A stretch of DNA of 64,000 nucleotides from UBA2882 sp045542735 (lineage in GTDB: Bacteria > Bacillota > Clostridia > Lachnospirales > Lachnospiraceae). A model generated the notes under the pieces. That model was not told the origin of the DNA, made no database searches, and saw nothing but the letters and a program-made list of their open reading frames with translations. The translations under genes and the position numbers were made by a program. Positions 17,152 through 24,822 of the stretch are shown here, one piece after another. Location: contig JAZQLQ010000026.1 of the NCBI GenBank assembly GCA_045542735.1, positions 124,001 through 188,000 of the forward strand. The letters run 5' to 3'. Numbering within the stretch: the stretch's first letter is position 1; the number at the start of each line of letters is the position of its first letter.

Positions 17152-17793
17152 ATGTTTTGCATTTGCTTCATCAAAGGTGGAAATATGCTTGGTAGCTAAA
17201 AATGCTTCATCTGCATTTGCCACCATCAGGTCTTTGATTTGGTTATATAATTCACGATTGGCATCCACCAGTTTCATTTTTTCTACAGAGAAAGGTTTGC
17301 CGTAGATAATTTTTAAATTCTTTGCACCGGTTTTGTATTCACCAACGATAGCGTATGGAACAATCGGTGCTTTTGCTTTTTTGGCAAGGATAACGGAGCC
17401 GTATTTAAAAGGCAATAATAGTTCATCGGTATAATTACGCGTGCCTTCCGGAGACAGATTGACAGCGCCTTCTTCATCCAATACTTCAAAAGCAGCCGTT
17501 AAAGATGCAAGACTATCGTTTTCTAAGTCTACGGGGATGGAACCGATAGCGCGGAAGAAAAAGCCAAATTTGCCGTCATGCAAGGCTTTCTTTGCCAGGG
17601 TGCAAACAATTCGTTTGGTGGACACATCCACCAGAATCGGGTCGAAAGCGTGCATATGATTGCCTGCAATAACCAGCTTGCCGGTGGCAGGAATATTTTC
17701 GCGGCCGATAATAGTAGGATGATACAAGATATACAGTAGAGGCTTAAAAATAATTCGAAAAAATTTGTAAGCCAGTTTATTTCCTTTTGTCAT
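17143..17793 (-). CDS. plsC: 1-acyl-sn-glycerol-3-phosphate acyltransferase (PlsC family)
   Basis: The product is 216 aa, a normal length for PlsC/AGPAT. The catalytic HX4D box is present as NHMHAFD, and the substrate-binding box as SPEGTRN, followed by the third conserved block containing PIVPYAI. The enzyme transfers an acyl chain to lysophosphatidic acid to give phosphatidic acid at the inner membrane face. AAGGGAG lies 8 bp before the ATG. It stands alone and runs against the upstream operon. Related PlsC-like proteins can use other lysolipids, so the symbol is provisional. Confidence 0.85.
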   Translation of the reverse strand: MTKGNKLAYKFFRIIFKPLLYILYHPTIIGRENIPATGKLVIAGNHMHAFDPILVDVSTKRIVCTLAKKALHDGKFGFFFRAIGSIPVDLENDSLASLTAAFEVLDEEGAVNLSPEGTRNYTDELLLPFKYGSVILAKKAKAPIVPYAIVGEYKTGAKNLKIIYGKPFSVEKMKLVDANRELYNQIKDLMVANADEAFLATKHISTFDEANAKHKA

Positions 17794-17825
17794 AAGTATT
17801 CTCCCTTGTTATATTCGCGAAACTT

Positions 17826-17834
17826 ATTATAGCA
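17826..17834 (-). promoter_or_regulatory. Extended -10 promoter of the PlsC-like gene
   Basis: On the minus strand TGC followed by the consensus TATAAT lies 33 bp before the start codon. A TTGACA is present only 10 bp further up, too close to be its -35. Confidence 0.55.
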
Positions 17835-17927
17835 TAGAAAGTGTCAATCTTGCCACAAATAGTAATGGCGGGAAGTAAAAATAAGCGTTATACTTCGATT
17901 AAAGGGATGCGCTTGGGAGGAGATACC

Positions 17928-19283
17928 ATGGATTACAAAAGAGACCAATACGAAGATAAAAACCTTCAAAAAAATAACATATGGGAGTATGCAGTAGCTT
18001 TCGTCATGGGAATGGTAATGTTAGGGGCATTGATTGCTTTAATCCGGGGAAAAGCCTATGAGATTGATTTGTCAAAGGATACGGGGGAAGTCTTAAATAT
18101 ATATACATATACAACGGAATTCCAAGAATTGATGATGGAATATTATCCCGATTATGAAGAGGTGGACGGAGAAACCGGAAGAATTGGCAATATAACTGTG
18201 AAATGGACGATTGTGCCAAATGTTGACGGATATTATGAAGAAGCCGTGTATGAGGCTTTGGAGAAAGAGGAAGTGGACCTTTTTATTGTAGAGCCTTGTT
18301 ATAATGCCACGGGTTTTATTAATGATGAAGAGTGTTGCCTGACAATGGAGGAGTTGCAATTAACTCCTTATATGAGGAATCAATACAGATATACTGCAGA
18401 TGTAGCAATGGATGAAACAGGTCAGGTAAAGGGAAGTGCATGGTCAGCTTCTCCCGGTGCATTTATGTATCGGAGATCGGCAGCAAAAGAAGTATTTGGA
18501 ACAGATGATCCCGAGAAGGTGCAGGAATATTTAAATGATTGGGAAAGCTTTTGCCAAGCGGCAGAACAATTGGATGAATATGGATGGAAGATTGTGGGGG
18601 CTCCGGAAGAAACCTACCGCATATTTTCACAAAATGCGGAACATCCGTGGGTAGAAGATAATAGAATCGTGATAGATCAATCATTACAGAACTGGGTAGA
18701 CCAGGCTAATATGTTCTGTGAAGAAGAATATGTATATACATCCGGCATGTGGTCCATGGAGTGGATGATGGGAGGAAAAGAAGACGGAGATGTATTTGGC
18801 TATTTTGTAGCACCTTGGTTTATTGAGGCTATATTCATGGAAACGGAAATGGGAGAGAGTGGTGATTGGGCAATTTGTGAAGGTCCGGCCCCCTTTTTCT
18901 GGGGTGGTCATCTGTTGTGCGTAGCGAAGGAAAGCGATAATCCCGGTTTGGCAAGGGATATTTTATATCAGCTAACATGTAACCCAAAGATTATGCGTGA
19001 AATGGCAGAAGATGGACATTTTGTGAATAACGCAAAAGTTATGAACAGATATGCCGAGCAGGATGAAGAGATAACAGAATTTATGGATGGGCAAAACGTT
19101 TTGGAAATTTTTTTCCAAAGTGCTAAAAAATTGCGTGTAAAGCCTTGTACAGCCTATGATTATACATTAGATAGTTTATTTCAGGACAATATGAAACTTT
19201 ACTTTGATGGAGTTTGCTCAGAAGAGGAAGCTTTGGATAAGTTTTATAATGCGGCAGAAAAAGAAATTCCCGAGTTGAAATAA
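17928..19283 (+). CDS. Membrane-anchored extracellular solute-binding-like protein (orphan)
   Basis: The 451-aa product has a short cytoplasmic N-terminus, one signal-anchor helix (about 22-44) and no lipobox cysteine. The rest resembles family 1 ABC solute-binding proteins: LNIYTYTTEFQELM strand, DLFIVEP hinge strand, an AWSASPGAFMYR cleft region and a C-terminal FYNAAEKEIP helix like that of sugar-binding proteins. The ATG at 17928 is chosen for its GGGAGGAG 7 bp upstream. No permease or ATPase gene adjoins it, so its partner transporter, or a sensory role, is unknown. Confidence 0.7.
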   Translation: MDYKRDQYEDKNLQKNNIWEYAVAFVMGMVMLGALIALIRGKAYEIDLSKDTGEVLNIYTYTTEFQELMMEYYPDYEEVDGETGRIGNITVKWTIVPNVDGYYEEAVYEALEKEEVDLFIVEPCYNATGFINDEECCLTMEELQLTPYMRNQYRYTADVAMDETGQVKGSAWSASPGAFMYRRSAAKEVFGTDDPEKVQEYLNDWESFCQAAEQLDEYGWKIVGAPEETYRIFSQNAEHPWVEDNRIVIDQSLQNWVDQANMFCEEEYVYTSGMWSMEWMMGGKEDGDVFGYFVAPWFIEAIFMETEMGESGDWAICEGPAPFFWGGHLLCVAKESDNPGLARDILYQLTCNPKIMREMAEDGHFVNNAKVMNRYAEQDEEITEFMDGQNVLEIFFQSAKKLRVKPCTAYDYTLDSLFQDNMKLYFDGVCSEEEALDKFYNAAEKEIPELK

Positions 19284-19289
19284 AACATA

Positions 19290-19318
19290 TTGACAGACTG
19301 GAGGAAAAGGAGCATAAT
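19290..19318 (+). promoter_or_regulatory. Promoter of the metal-resistance module
   Basis: TTGACA (19290-19295), a 17-bp spacer and CATAAT (19313-19318) form a near-consensus promoter seven bases after the previous stop codon. Confidence 0.75.
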
Positions 19319-19327
19319 ACAATCAAA

Positions 19328-19349
19328 CATATGAATGATTGTTCATTTG
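19328..19349 (+). promoter_or_regulatory. Probable ArsR/SmtB-family operator
   Basis: CATATGAA and TTCATTTG form an imperfect inverted repeat (one mismatch) with 6 bp between arms, right where transcription should start. TGAA-N6-TTCA is the core of operators bound by ArsR/SmtB-type metal sensors, and such a sensor is encoded at 21558. The fit of site, position and regulator suggests repression relieved by metal. Confidence 0.65.
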
Positions 19350-19390
19350 ATGAAGAGAGCAAGATTTTTTAGAAGAGAGGAAACGTTGAT

Positions 19391-19609
19391 ATGAAAAAAA
19401 CTTACAAAATCGAAGTAGACTGTGCGAACTGTGCAAATAAAATGGAGGAAGCCGCTAAGAAAACAGCGGGCGTAAAAGATGCTACCGTAAACTTCATGAC
19501 CTTAAAAATGATTGTGGAATTTGAAGAAGGTCAAGATGTAAAAGCGGTTATGCAGGAAGTGTTAAAGAACTGCAAAAAAGTAGAGGATGACTGTGAAATT
19601 TATTTTTAA
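19391..19609 (+). CDS. Heavy-metal-associated (HMA) domain protein
   Basis: This 72-aa protein is a single ferredoxin-like HMA domain with the metal-binding pair Cys11 and Cys14 in CANCANKM, VKDATVNF strand and a final VEDDCEI. Such domains bind Cu(I), Zn or Cd and hand them to P-type ATPases. The ATPase encoded 23 bp downstream lacks its own N-terminal HMA domain, so this free protein probably supplies the function. AGAGAGGAAA precedes the ATG. Confidence 0.85.
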   Translation: MKKTYKIEVDCANCANKMEEAAKKTAGVKDATVNFMTLKMIVEFEEGQDVKAVMQEVLKNCKKVEDDCEIYF

Positions 19610-19632
19610 AGGATGCAGAAGATTGAAAGCAG

Positions 19633-21510
19633 GTGGATCGCTTGAGTAAAAAACAGAAAAAGGTATTAATCCGTATTATAGTGGCCGCGGTTCTAATGGT
19701 TGCCCTAAAATTACTTCGCCTGGAAGGCTATGTGGAATTTGTACTTTTTATGATTCCTTATCTGGTTATCGGATATGATATTTTGAAAAAAGCATGGAAA
19801 GGTATCTTAAATAAACAGGTATTTGATGAAAATTTCCTGATGGCTATTGCTACCGTGGGAGCCATTGCTTTAGGCGAATATACCGAAGGTGTTGCGGTTA
19901 TGCTGTTCTATCAGATTGGTGAGTTGTTCCAGAGCTATGCGGTGGGAAAGAGCCGCAGAAATATCAGTGAACTCATGGATATCCGTCCGGATTATGCCAA
20001 CATAGAAAAAGATGGCAAGCTTGTACAGGTTGATCCCGATGAAGTAGAAATCGGAACGGTGATTGTGGTACAGCCGGGCGAAAAGATTCCTCTTGATGGT
20101 ATTGTAGCAGAAGGTAATTCCACTCTTAATACGGGAGCACTGACGGGCGAGAGTGTCCCCAGAGAGGTAGTTGTAGGCGATGAAGTCATTAGTGGATGTA
20201 TCAATATTAACGGCTTGCTTAAGATAGAAACGACCAAAGAATTTGGAGATTCGACAGTTTCCAAGATTTTGGATTTGGTAGAAAACGCCAGCTCCAAGAA
20301 GTCTCAATCTGAAAACTTTATCAGCAAGTTTGCCCGTATCTATACACCGGCAGTTTGCTATGGTGCATTGGCACTGGCAGTATTACCGCCGCTGGTTCGT
20401 ATGATTTTTATGGGGGTTAATCCGGAGTGGGGCGAATGGATTTACAGAGCGTTGACCTTCCTTGTTATCAGCTGTCCCTGTGCTCTTGTCATCAGCATTC
20501 CATTAAGCTTTTTTGCGGGAATCGGTGGTGCCAGTCGTGCGGGCGTTTTGGTGAAAGGCTCCAACTATTTGGAGACACTTTCCAAGACAAAATATGTGGT
20601 ATTTGACAAAACAGGTACTATGACACAAGGTGTTTTCGAGGTGGTCGGTGTACATCATCCGACCATGGAGGAAGAGTCTTTTTTAGAGTACGCTGCCTTA
20701 GCAGAGGCTTATTCCGCTCATCCCATCAGCAAGAGTCTCCGTAAAGCATATGGAAAAGAATTGGATCAGTCCAGAGTCAGTGATGTAGAGGAAATCAGCG
20801 GACATGGCGTGCTTGCAAAAGTAGACGGTGTAGAGGTTGCTGCCGGAAATAAAAAATTGATGGACCGATTGGGTATTACCTGCGACGAATGCAGTCATGT
20901 TGGTACGGTAGTTCACCTAGCGGTCAATGGTGCTTATGCAGGTCATGCATTAATATCCGATAAATTAAAACCCCATGCAAAAGAGGCCATCGTGGCATTG
21001 AAAAAAGCGGGTGTGGCAAAGACTGTCATGTTGACTGGAGATGCTGCCAATGTGGCAGAGCAGGTAGCCGGCGAACTTGGCATTAAAGAAGTCTACAGTG
21101 AATTGCTTCCCGGTGATAAGGTGGCAAAGGTAGAAGAGCTTTTGGCTGAAAAGAGCGATAAAGAAAAACTGGCATTTGTGGGAGATGGTATCAATGATGC
21201 GCCGGTGCTTTCCAGAGCAGATATCGGTATTGCCATGGGTGCGCTGGGTTCTGATGCAGCAATTGAAGCGGCGGATATTGTATTGATGGATGATGACCCG
21301 CTAAAGATTGCAAAGGCCATTAAGATTTCACGTAAATGTATTGGTATCGTATATCAAAATATTGTCTTTGCCATCGGTATCAAAATCTTATGTCTGATTT
21401 TGGGAGCGCTGGGAATCGCCAATATGTGGTTGGCAATCTTTGCAGATGTAGGAGTTATGGTCTTAGCGGTACTCAATGCAATCCGTGCGCTATTTGTGAA
21501 AAAATTGTAA
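19633..21510 (+). CDS. zntA: Heavy-metal translocating P-type ATPase (ZntA/CadA type)
   Basis: The 625-aa product carries the P1B core: membrane helices, actuator motif TGES, the ion-site motif SCPCAL (Cys281 and Cys283), phosphorylation site DKTGT (Asp325), the HP motif in SAHPIS and the hinge GDGINDAP. CPC together with a downstream DxG-bearing last helix (FADVGVMVL) fits the Zn2+/Cd2+/Pb2+ group. It pumps metal out using ATP. No N-terminal HMA domain is fused. The GTG at 19633 is used here; a TTG at 19642 with AGGTGG 5 bp upstream is an equally good start. It is cotranscribed with the HMA gene. Confidence 0.9.
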   Translation: MDRLSKKQKKVLIRIIVAAVLMVALKLLRLEGYVEFVLFMIPYLVIGYDILKKAWKGILNKQVFDENFLMAIATVGAIALGEYTEGVAVMLFYQIGELFQSYAVGKSRRNISELMDIRPDYANIEKDGKLVQVDPDEVEIGTVIVVQPGEKIPLDGIVAEGNSTLNTGALTGESVPREVVVGDEVISGCININGLLKIETTKEFGDSTVSKILDLVENASSKKSQSENFISKFARIYTPAVCYGALALAVLPPLVRMIFMGVNPEWGEWIYRALTFLVISCPCALVISIPLSFFAGIGGASRAGVLVKGSNYLETLSKTKYVVFDKTGTMTQGVFEVVGVHHPTMEEESFLEYAALAEAYSAHPISKSLRKAYGKELDQSRVSDVEEISGHGVLAKVDGVEVAAGNKKLMDRLGITCDECSHVGTVVHLAVNGAYAGHALISDKLKPHAKEAIVALKKAGVAKTVMLTGDAANVAEQVAGELGIKEVYSELLPGDKVAKVEELLAEKSDKEKLAFVGDGINDAPVLSRADIGIAMGALGSDAAIEAADIVLMDDDPLKIAKAIKISRKCIGIVYQNIVFAIGIKILCLILGALGIANMWLAIFADVGVMVLAVLNAIRALFVKKL

Positions 21511-21533
21511 AAGTGTGAAATATGTACTATAAT
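21505..21533 (+). promoter_or_regulatory. Own promoter of the ArsR-family gene
   Basis: TTGTAA (21505-21510, covering the last codons of the ATPase gene), 17 bp, then consensus TATAAT (21528-21533). The sensor gene can therefore be expressed independently of the upstream pump genes. Confidence 0.7.
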
Positions 21534-21557
21534 ATTTACGGAAAAGTAGGTGATAAA

Positions 21558-21917
21558 ATGGCAGAGAAAATATTAGAATGTTGTGAAATAGAAGAGATTC
21601 ATGGGGAATTAATAGAAAAAGTGAATCAGAATATGCCGGATGACGAAGAATTATATAGTTTGTCCGAGTTATTTAAAACCTTTGGTGATCCGACACGTAT
21701 CCGTATTTTGTTTGTGTTGTCGGAAGCAGAAGTGTGTGTGTGTGATTTGGCACAGATATTGAATATGACACAGTCTGCCATTTCACATCAATTAAAAGTA
21801 TTAAAGCAGAGCAGACTGGTAAAAAGCAGAAGAGAAGGGAAATCCATTTTTTATTCTTTGGCAGACAGTCACGTGCGGACTATTATTGCACAGGGGAGAG
21901 AGCATATAGAGGAATAG
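21558..21917 (+). CDS. ArsR/SmtB-family metal-responsive repressor (CadC-like)
   Basis: The 119-aa winged-helix protein has TFGDPTRIRIL and the recognition helix TQSAISHQLKVLKQ. Two possible metal sites are visible: a cysteine site made of an N-terminal Cys pair (ECCEIEE) and CVC in the alpha-3 helix, as in CadC; and an alpha-5 site with Asp, His, His and Glu in DSHVRTIIAQGREHIEE, as in SmtB/CzrA. Together they suggest sensing of Cd/Pb and Zn. ATG at 21558 is chosen over 21522, which lies inside the promoter. TAGGTGAT precedes it. Confidence 0.88.
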   Translation: MAEKILECCEIEEIHGELIEKVNQNMPDDEELYSLSELFKTFGDPTRIRILFVLSEAEVCVCDLAQILNMTQSAISHQLKVLKQSRLVKSRREGKSIFYSLADSHVRTIIAQGREHIEE

Positions 21918-21946
21918 AAAGTGGGAAATGGATAAAGGGGAAGGCC

Positions 21947-24697
21947 ATGGAGATAGATAATAAGACAACAAAAGTGGTAAAAATATTGTTTAGCGGTATG
22001 CTGACAGTAGTATTTTTATATATGCTTCTGGGACAACTGTTTTTACCGTCAGAACGGGGAAAAGACCATTATGTATATGAGGTCTTTGAATCGCAGTGGT
22101 ATCGTGTGCTGGAGGATGGAAGTAAGAGCGAATTTAGCATCCCCGGGGATTGTGATGCAAAGCCCAATGAAATTGTGGTATTGGAAACTATTATACCGGA
22201 GGGTGTAGAAGATAACCATTATCTGGTATTTTGGAATCAAAGAATGGATATGGAGTTTTACATAGACGGAGAATTGCGTGGAAGCTATACTACTGAGGAT
22301 TCCCGTTTGTTTGGTAAAACCGGTCCGGTTGCATATGTGTTTTTTGAATTAAAAGAATCTGACATCGGTAAGCCGGCTCGCCTTGTGACCCAAAGCGATT
22401 CGGCTTCTTCCGGTGTTTTCCATACGACATATTATGGAGATAAGATGGGTGTGTGGATGGCAAACATTAAGGACGGCGGAAGTGAAATAGCCATTGCCTT
22501 AATGATGGCAATCATGGGTGGTATCTGTATCTTGACTAGTGTTGTTCTCCAGAGAGTATACAACAGAAAGATATATATGTTATATCTGGGTTGGGGAGTA
22601 TTTATTGCGGCTATGTGGCTTTTGATGAATTCCCGTTTGCGACAATTAATCTTTCCCAATTTGTCGGTGGCCAGTGATATGGCATTTTTAATGGTTATGC
22701 TATTGCCCATACCGTTTTTAATCTATATGAACGATGTCCAAAGAGGACGTTATAAACGTTATTATCAAATTGTAGAATGGATTGCCGTTGCAGACTTTGT
22801 GGTCTGTCTTACTTTGGCTATAACCGAGATTAAGGGTTTTACGGATACTTTTATTTTTATGGCATTAGTAAGCGTTATTACCATTGGATTGATTGCGACT
22901 GCCATGATAGTAGATTATATCCGAGGATATATCAGAGAGTATAAGCTGTTAGCCATTGGCATGATGGTAGCCGGTGTAGCGTTTGTTGTACAGATTGGTT
23001 TATATTTTGCAAAAGAGAAGATTCCTTTCCGTGGTACTATGGTTGCCAGTGGCCTGGTCTTTATGTTGATTCTGGCATTTATCAAGACTATACAGGATCT
23101 GATGCTGGAAGAGCGTAACAAAGAAAAGGCCATTATGGAAAGTGTCGCAAAAGGTCAATTTCTTGCCAATATGTCTCATGAAATCCGTACACCCATTAAT
23201 GCCATCTTGGGTATGGATGAGATGATTTTAAGAGAGACTACGGAAAGTAATGTACGGGAATATGCTGAGGATATTGAGAGTGCAGGTAAGACACTGCTTT
23301 CATTGATTAATGATATTTTGGATTTTTCCAAGATTGAATCCGGTAAAATGGAAATTGTGCCGGGTGAATATGACGTTTCGGAATTGTTAAACGATACCTA
23401 TAACATGGTATCGATGCGTGCGGAGAAAAAGGGACTGAACTTGCAATTTGAGCATGATAATAAGATTCCCCGCCGATTGTATGGTGATGAGGTCCGCCTC
23501 CGTCAGATTATGATTAATCTTTTGACTAATGCTATTAAGTATACGGATGAGGGTGATGTCACCCTGACAATGAAATGGGAGCCGGTAGATGAAAAGACTA
23601 TTTTAATGAAAATTATTGTTACGGATACCGGCCGTGGCATATCGAAGATGGATCAGAAAAAATTATTTGATTCCTTTGAGCGTTTTGATATGCGTAATAA
23701 TCGAAATGTTGAAGGTGTTGGTCTTGGATTGAATATTACAAGACAATTATTGGATTTAATGGCGGGCTCCATTCGCGTAGAAAGTGCACCGGGAAAGGGA
23801 TCGACCTTTACCGTCATCATTCCCCAGATGGTTGTCATAGATACACCCATTGGTGATGTGAATATTATGCAGACCACCGAAGTGGTACCGGCCAGCGAAT
23901 ATCAGCCTAAGTTTACGGCGCCCAAAGCATATATCCTGATTGTTGATGATGTACCTATTAATTTAAAGGTAATGCAGGGACTGTTAAAGAAGACGAAAAT
24001 ATGCGTGGATGTGGCTGAGAGTGGAATCCAATGCTTGGATATGGTCAAAGAGAAACATTACGATATGATTTTTATGGACCATATGATGCCGGAGATGGAT
24101 GGTATTGAGACCTTCTGCCGCTTAAAGGCAGAGAATGCAGAAAAGTTATCTTATACACCGGTTATTATGCTGACCGCCAATGCTATTGTAGGTGTGAAAG
24201 AGAAATATCTGGAGGAAGGTTTTACGGATTATCTTTCAAAACCTGTGAAAAGTGAGCAGTTGGAAGAGATGTTGTTAAAATATCTGCCCAACGATTTACT
24301 GGAAGAGTATAAAGAGGAAGAAACAACGCCTGCCACCGATGTCATGGATAAGGAAGATTTTTTGGAAAATATCTTTTTCCTAAATACCGACGAAGGTATG
24401 TTGTTCTGTGGAGGAAATGTAGACTTCTATAAAGAAATCTTACATATGTTTTATAAAAATGACAAAATAGAATTATTGAGTCAGGATTATAAAGAAAAGA
24501 ACATGGAAAGCTATGGTATACAGATTCATGCATTAAAAGGAACTGCCCGTTCTATCGGTGCGGATGATGTTGTTATTGTGATAGAGAAGATAGAAGCGGC
24601 TATCAGAGAAAAACGTGAAAGCGATGTGGATAAGTATCACAAACAGCTCATGGAAAAATACGAGAAACTTCTAAAGCGATTGGAAAAATGTATATAG
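21947..24697 (+). CDS. Hybrid sensor histidine kinase with receiver and HPt domains
   Basis: The 916-aa protein has one N-terminal helix, an extracytoplasmic beta-rich domain (about 35-170) followed by seven hydrophobic segments (about 185-390), a 7TMR-DISM-like sensor layout. Then come HisKA with His411 in MSHEIRTP, an HATPase domain (N box INLLTNAIKY, G boxes DTGRGIS and GVGLGL), a receiver domain with Asp711 in FMDHMMP, and a C-terminal HPt domain with His861 in IHALKGTA. All phosphorelay residues are present. No DNA-binding response regulator is adjacent, so the output partner is encoded elsewhere. The neighbouring ArsR gene ends 29 bp upstream. Confidence 0.9.
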   Translation: MEIDNKTTKVVKILFSGMLTVVFLYMLLGQLFLPSERGKDHYVYEVFESQWYRVLEDGSKSEFSIPGDCDAKPNEIVVLETIIPEGVEDNHYLVFWNQRMDMEFYIDGELRGSYTTEDSRLFGKTGPVAYVFFELKESDIGKPARLVTQSDSASSGVFHTTYYGDKMGVWMANIKDGGSEIAIALMMAIMGGICILTSVVLQRVYNRKIYMLYLGWGVFIAAMWLLMNSRLRQLIFPNLSVASDMAFLMVMLLPIPFLIYMNDVQRGRYKRYYQIVEWIAVADFVVCLTLAITEIKGFTDTFIFMALVSVITIGLIATAMIVDYIRGYIREYKLLAIGMMVAGVAFVVQIGLYFAKEKIPFRGTMVASGLVFMLILAFIKTIQDLMLEERNKEKAIMESVAKGQFLANMSHEIRTPINAILGMDEMILRETTESNVREYAEDIESAGKTLLSLINDILDFSKIESGKMEIVPGEYDVSELLNDTYNMVSMRAEKKGLNLQFEHDNKIPRRLYGDEVRLRQIMINLLTNAIKYTDEGDVTLTMKWEPVDEKTILMKIIVTDTGRGISKMDQKKLFDSFERFDMRNNRNVEGVGLGLNITRQLLDLMAGSIRVESAPGKGSTFTVIIPQMVVIDTPIGDVNIMQTTEVVPASEYQPKFTAPKAYILIVDDVPINLKVMQGLLKKTKICVDVAESGIQCLDMVKEKHYDMIFMDHMMPEMDGIETFCRLKAENAEKLSYTPVIMLTANAIVGVKEKYLEEGFTDYLSKPVKSEQLEEMLLKYLPNDLLEEYKEEETTPATDVMDKEDFLENIFFLNTDEGMLFCGGNVDFYKEILHMFYKNDKIELLSQDYKEKNMESYGIQIHALKGTARSIGADDVVIVIEKIEAAIREKRESDVDKYHKQLMEKYEKLLKRLEKCI

Positions 24698-24767
24698 GTA
24701 GACAAATTCTTTGCGTGACCGTGCACAAACAGCAGAATTTTGCTAAAAAGATGTGAAAATTGATATA

Positions 24768-24817
24768 CCCCCTTTGGAAAACCATGCTATGATTTGCATG
24801 AATGGACACCAAGGGGG
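24768..24817 (+). promoter_or_regulatory. Extended -10 within nested inverted repeats ahead of the second MATE gene
   Basis: TGCTATGAT (24785-24793) is an extended -10. It is the centre of nested repeats: CATGC/GCATG (24783-24787 with 24796-24800) and CCCCCTTTGG/CCAAGGGGG (24768-24777 with 24809-24817). The right outer arm is the ribosome-binding site of the MATE gene. Either an operator pair straddles the -10, or a longer transcript could hide the ribosome site. Confidence 0.45.
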
Positions 24818-24822
24818 TTTTT

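Noticed and set aside
22049..24533. Several minus-strand frames inside the hybrid kinase gene
   Set aside because: They follow codon bias of the plus-strand gene and lack starts with ribosome sites.
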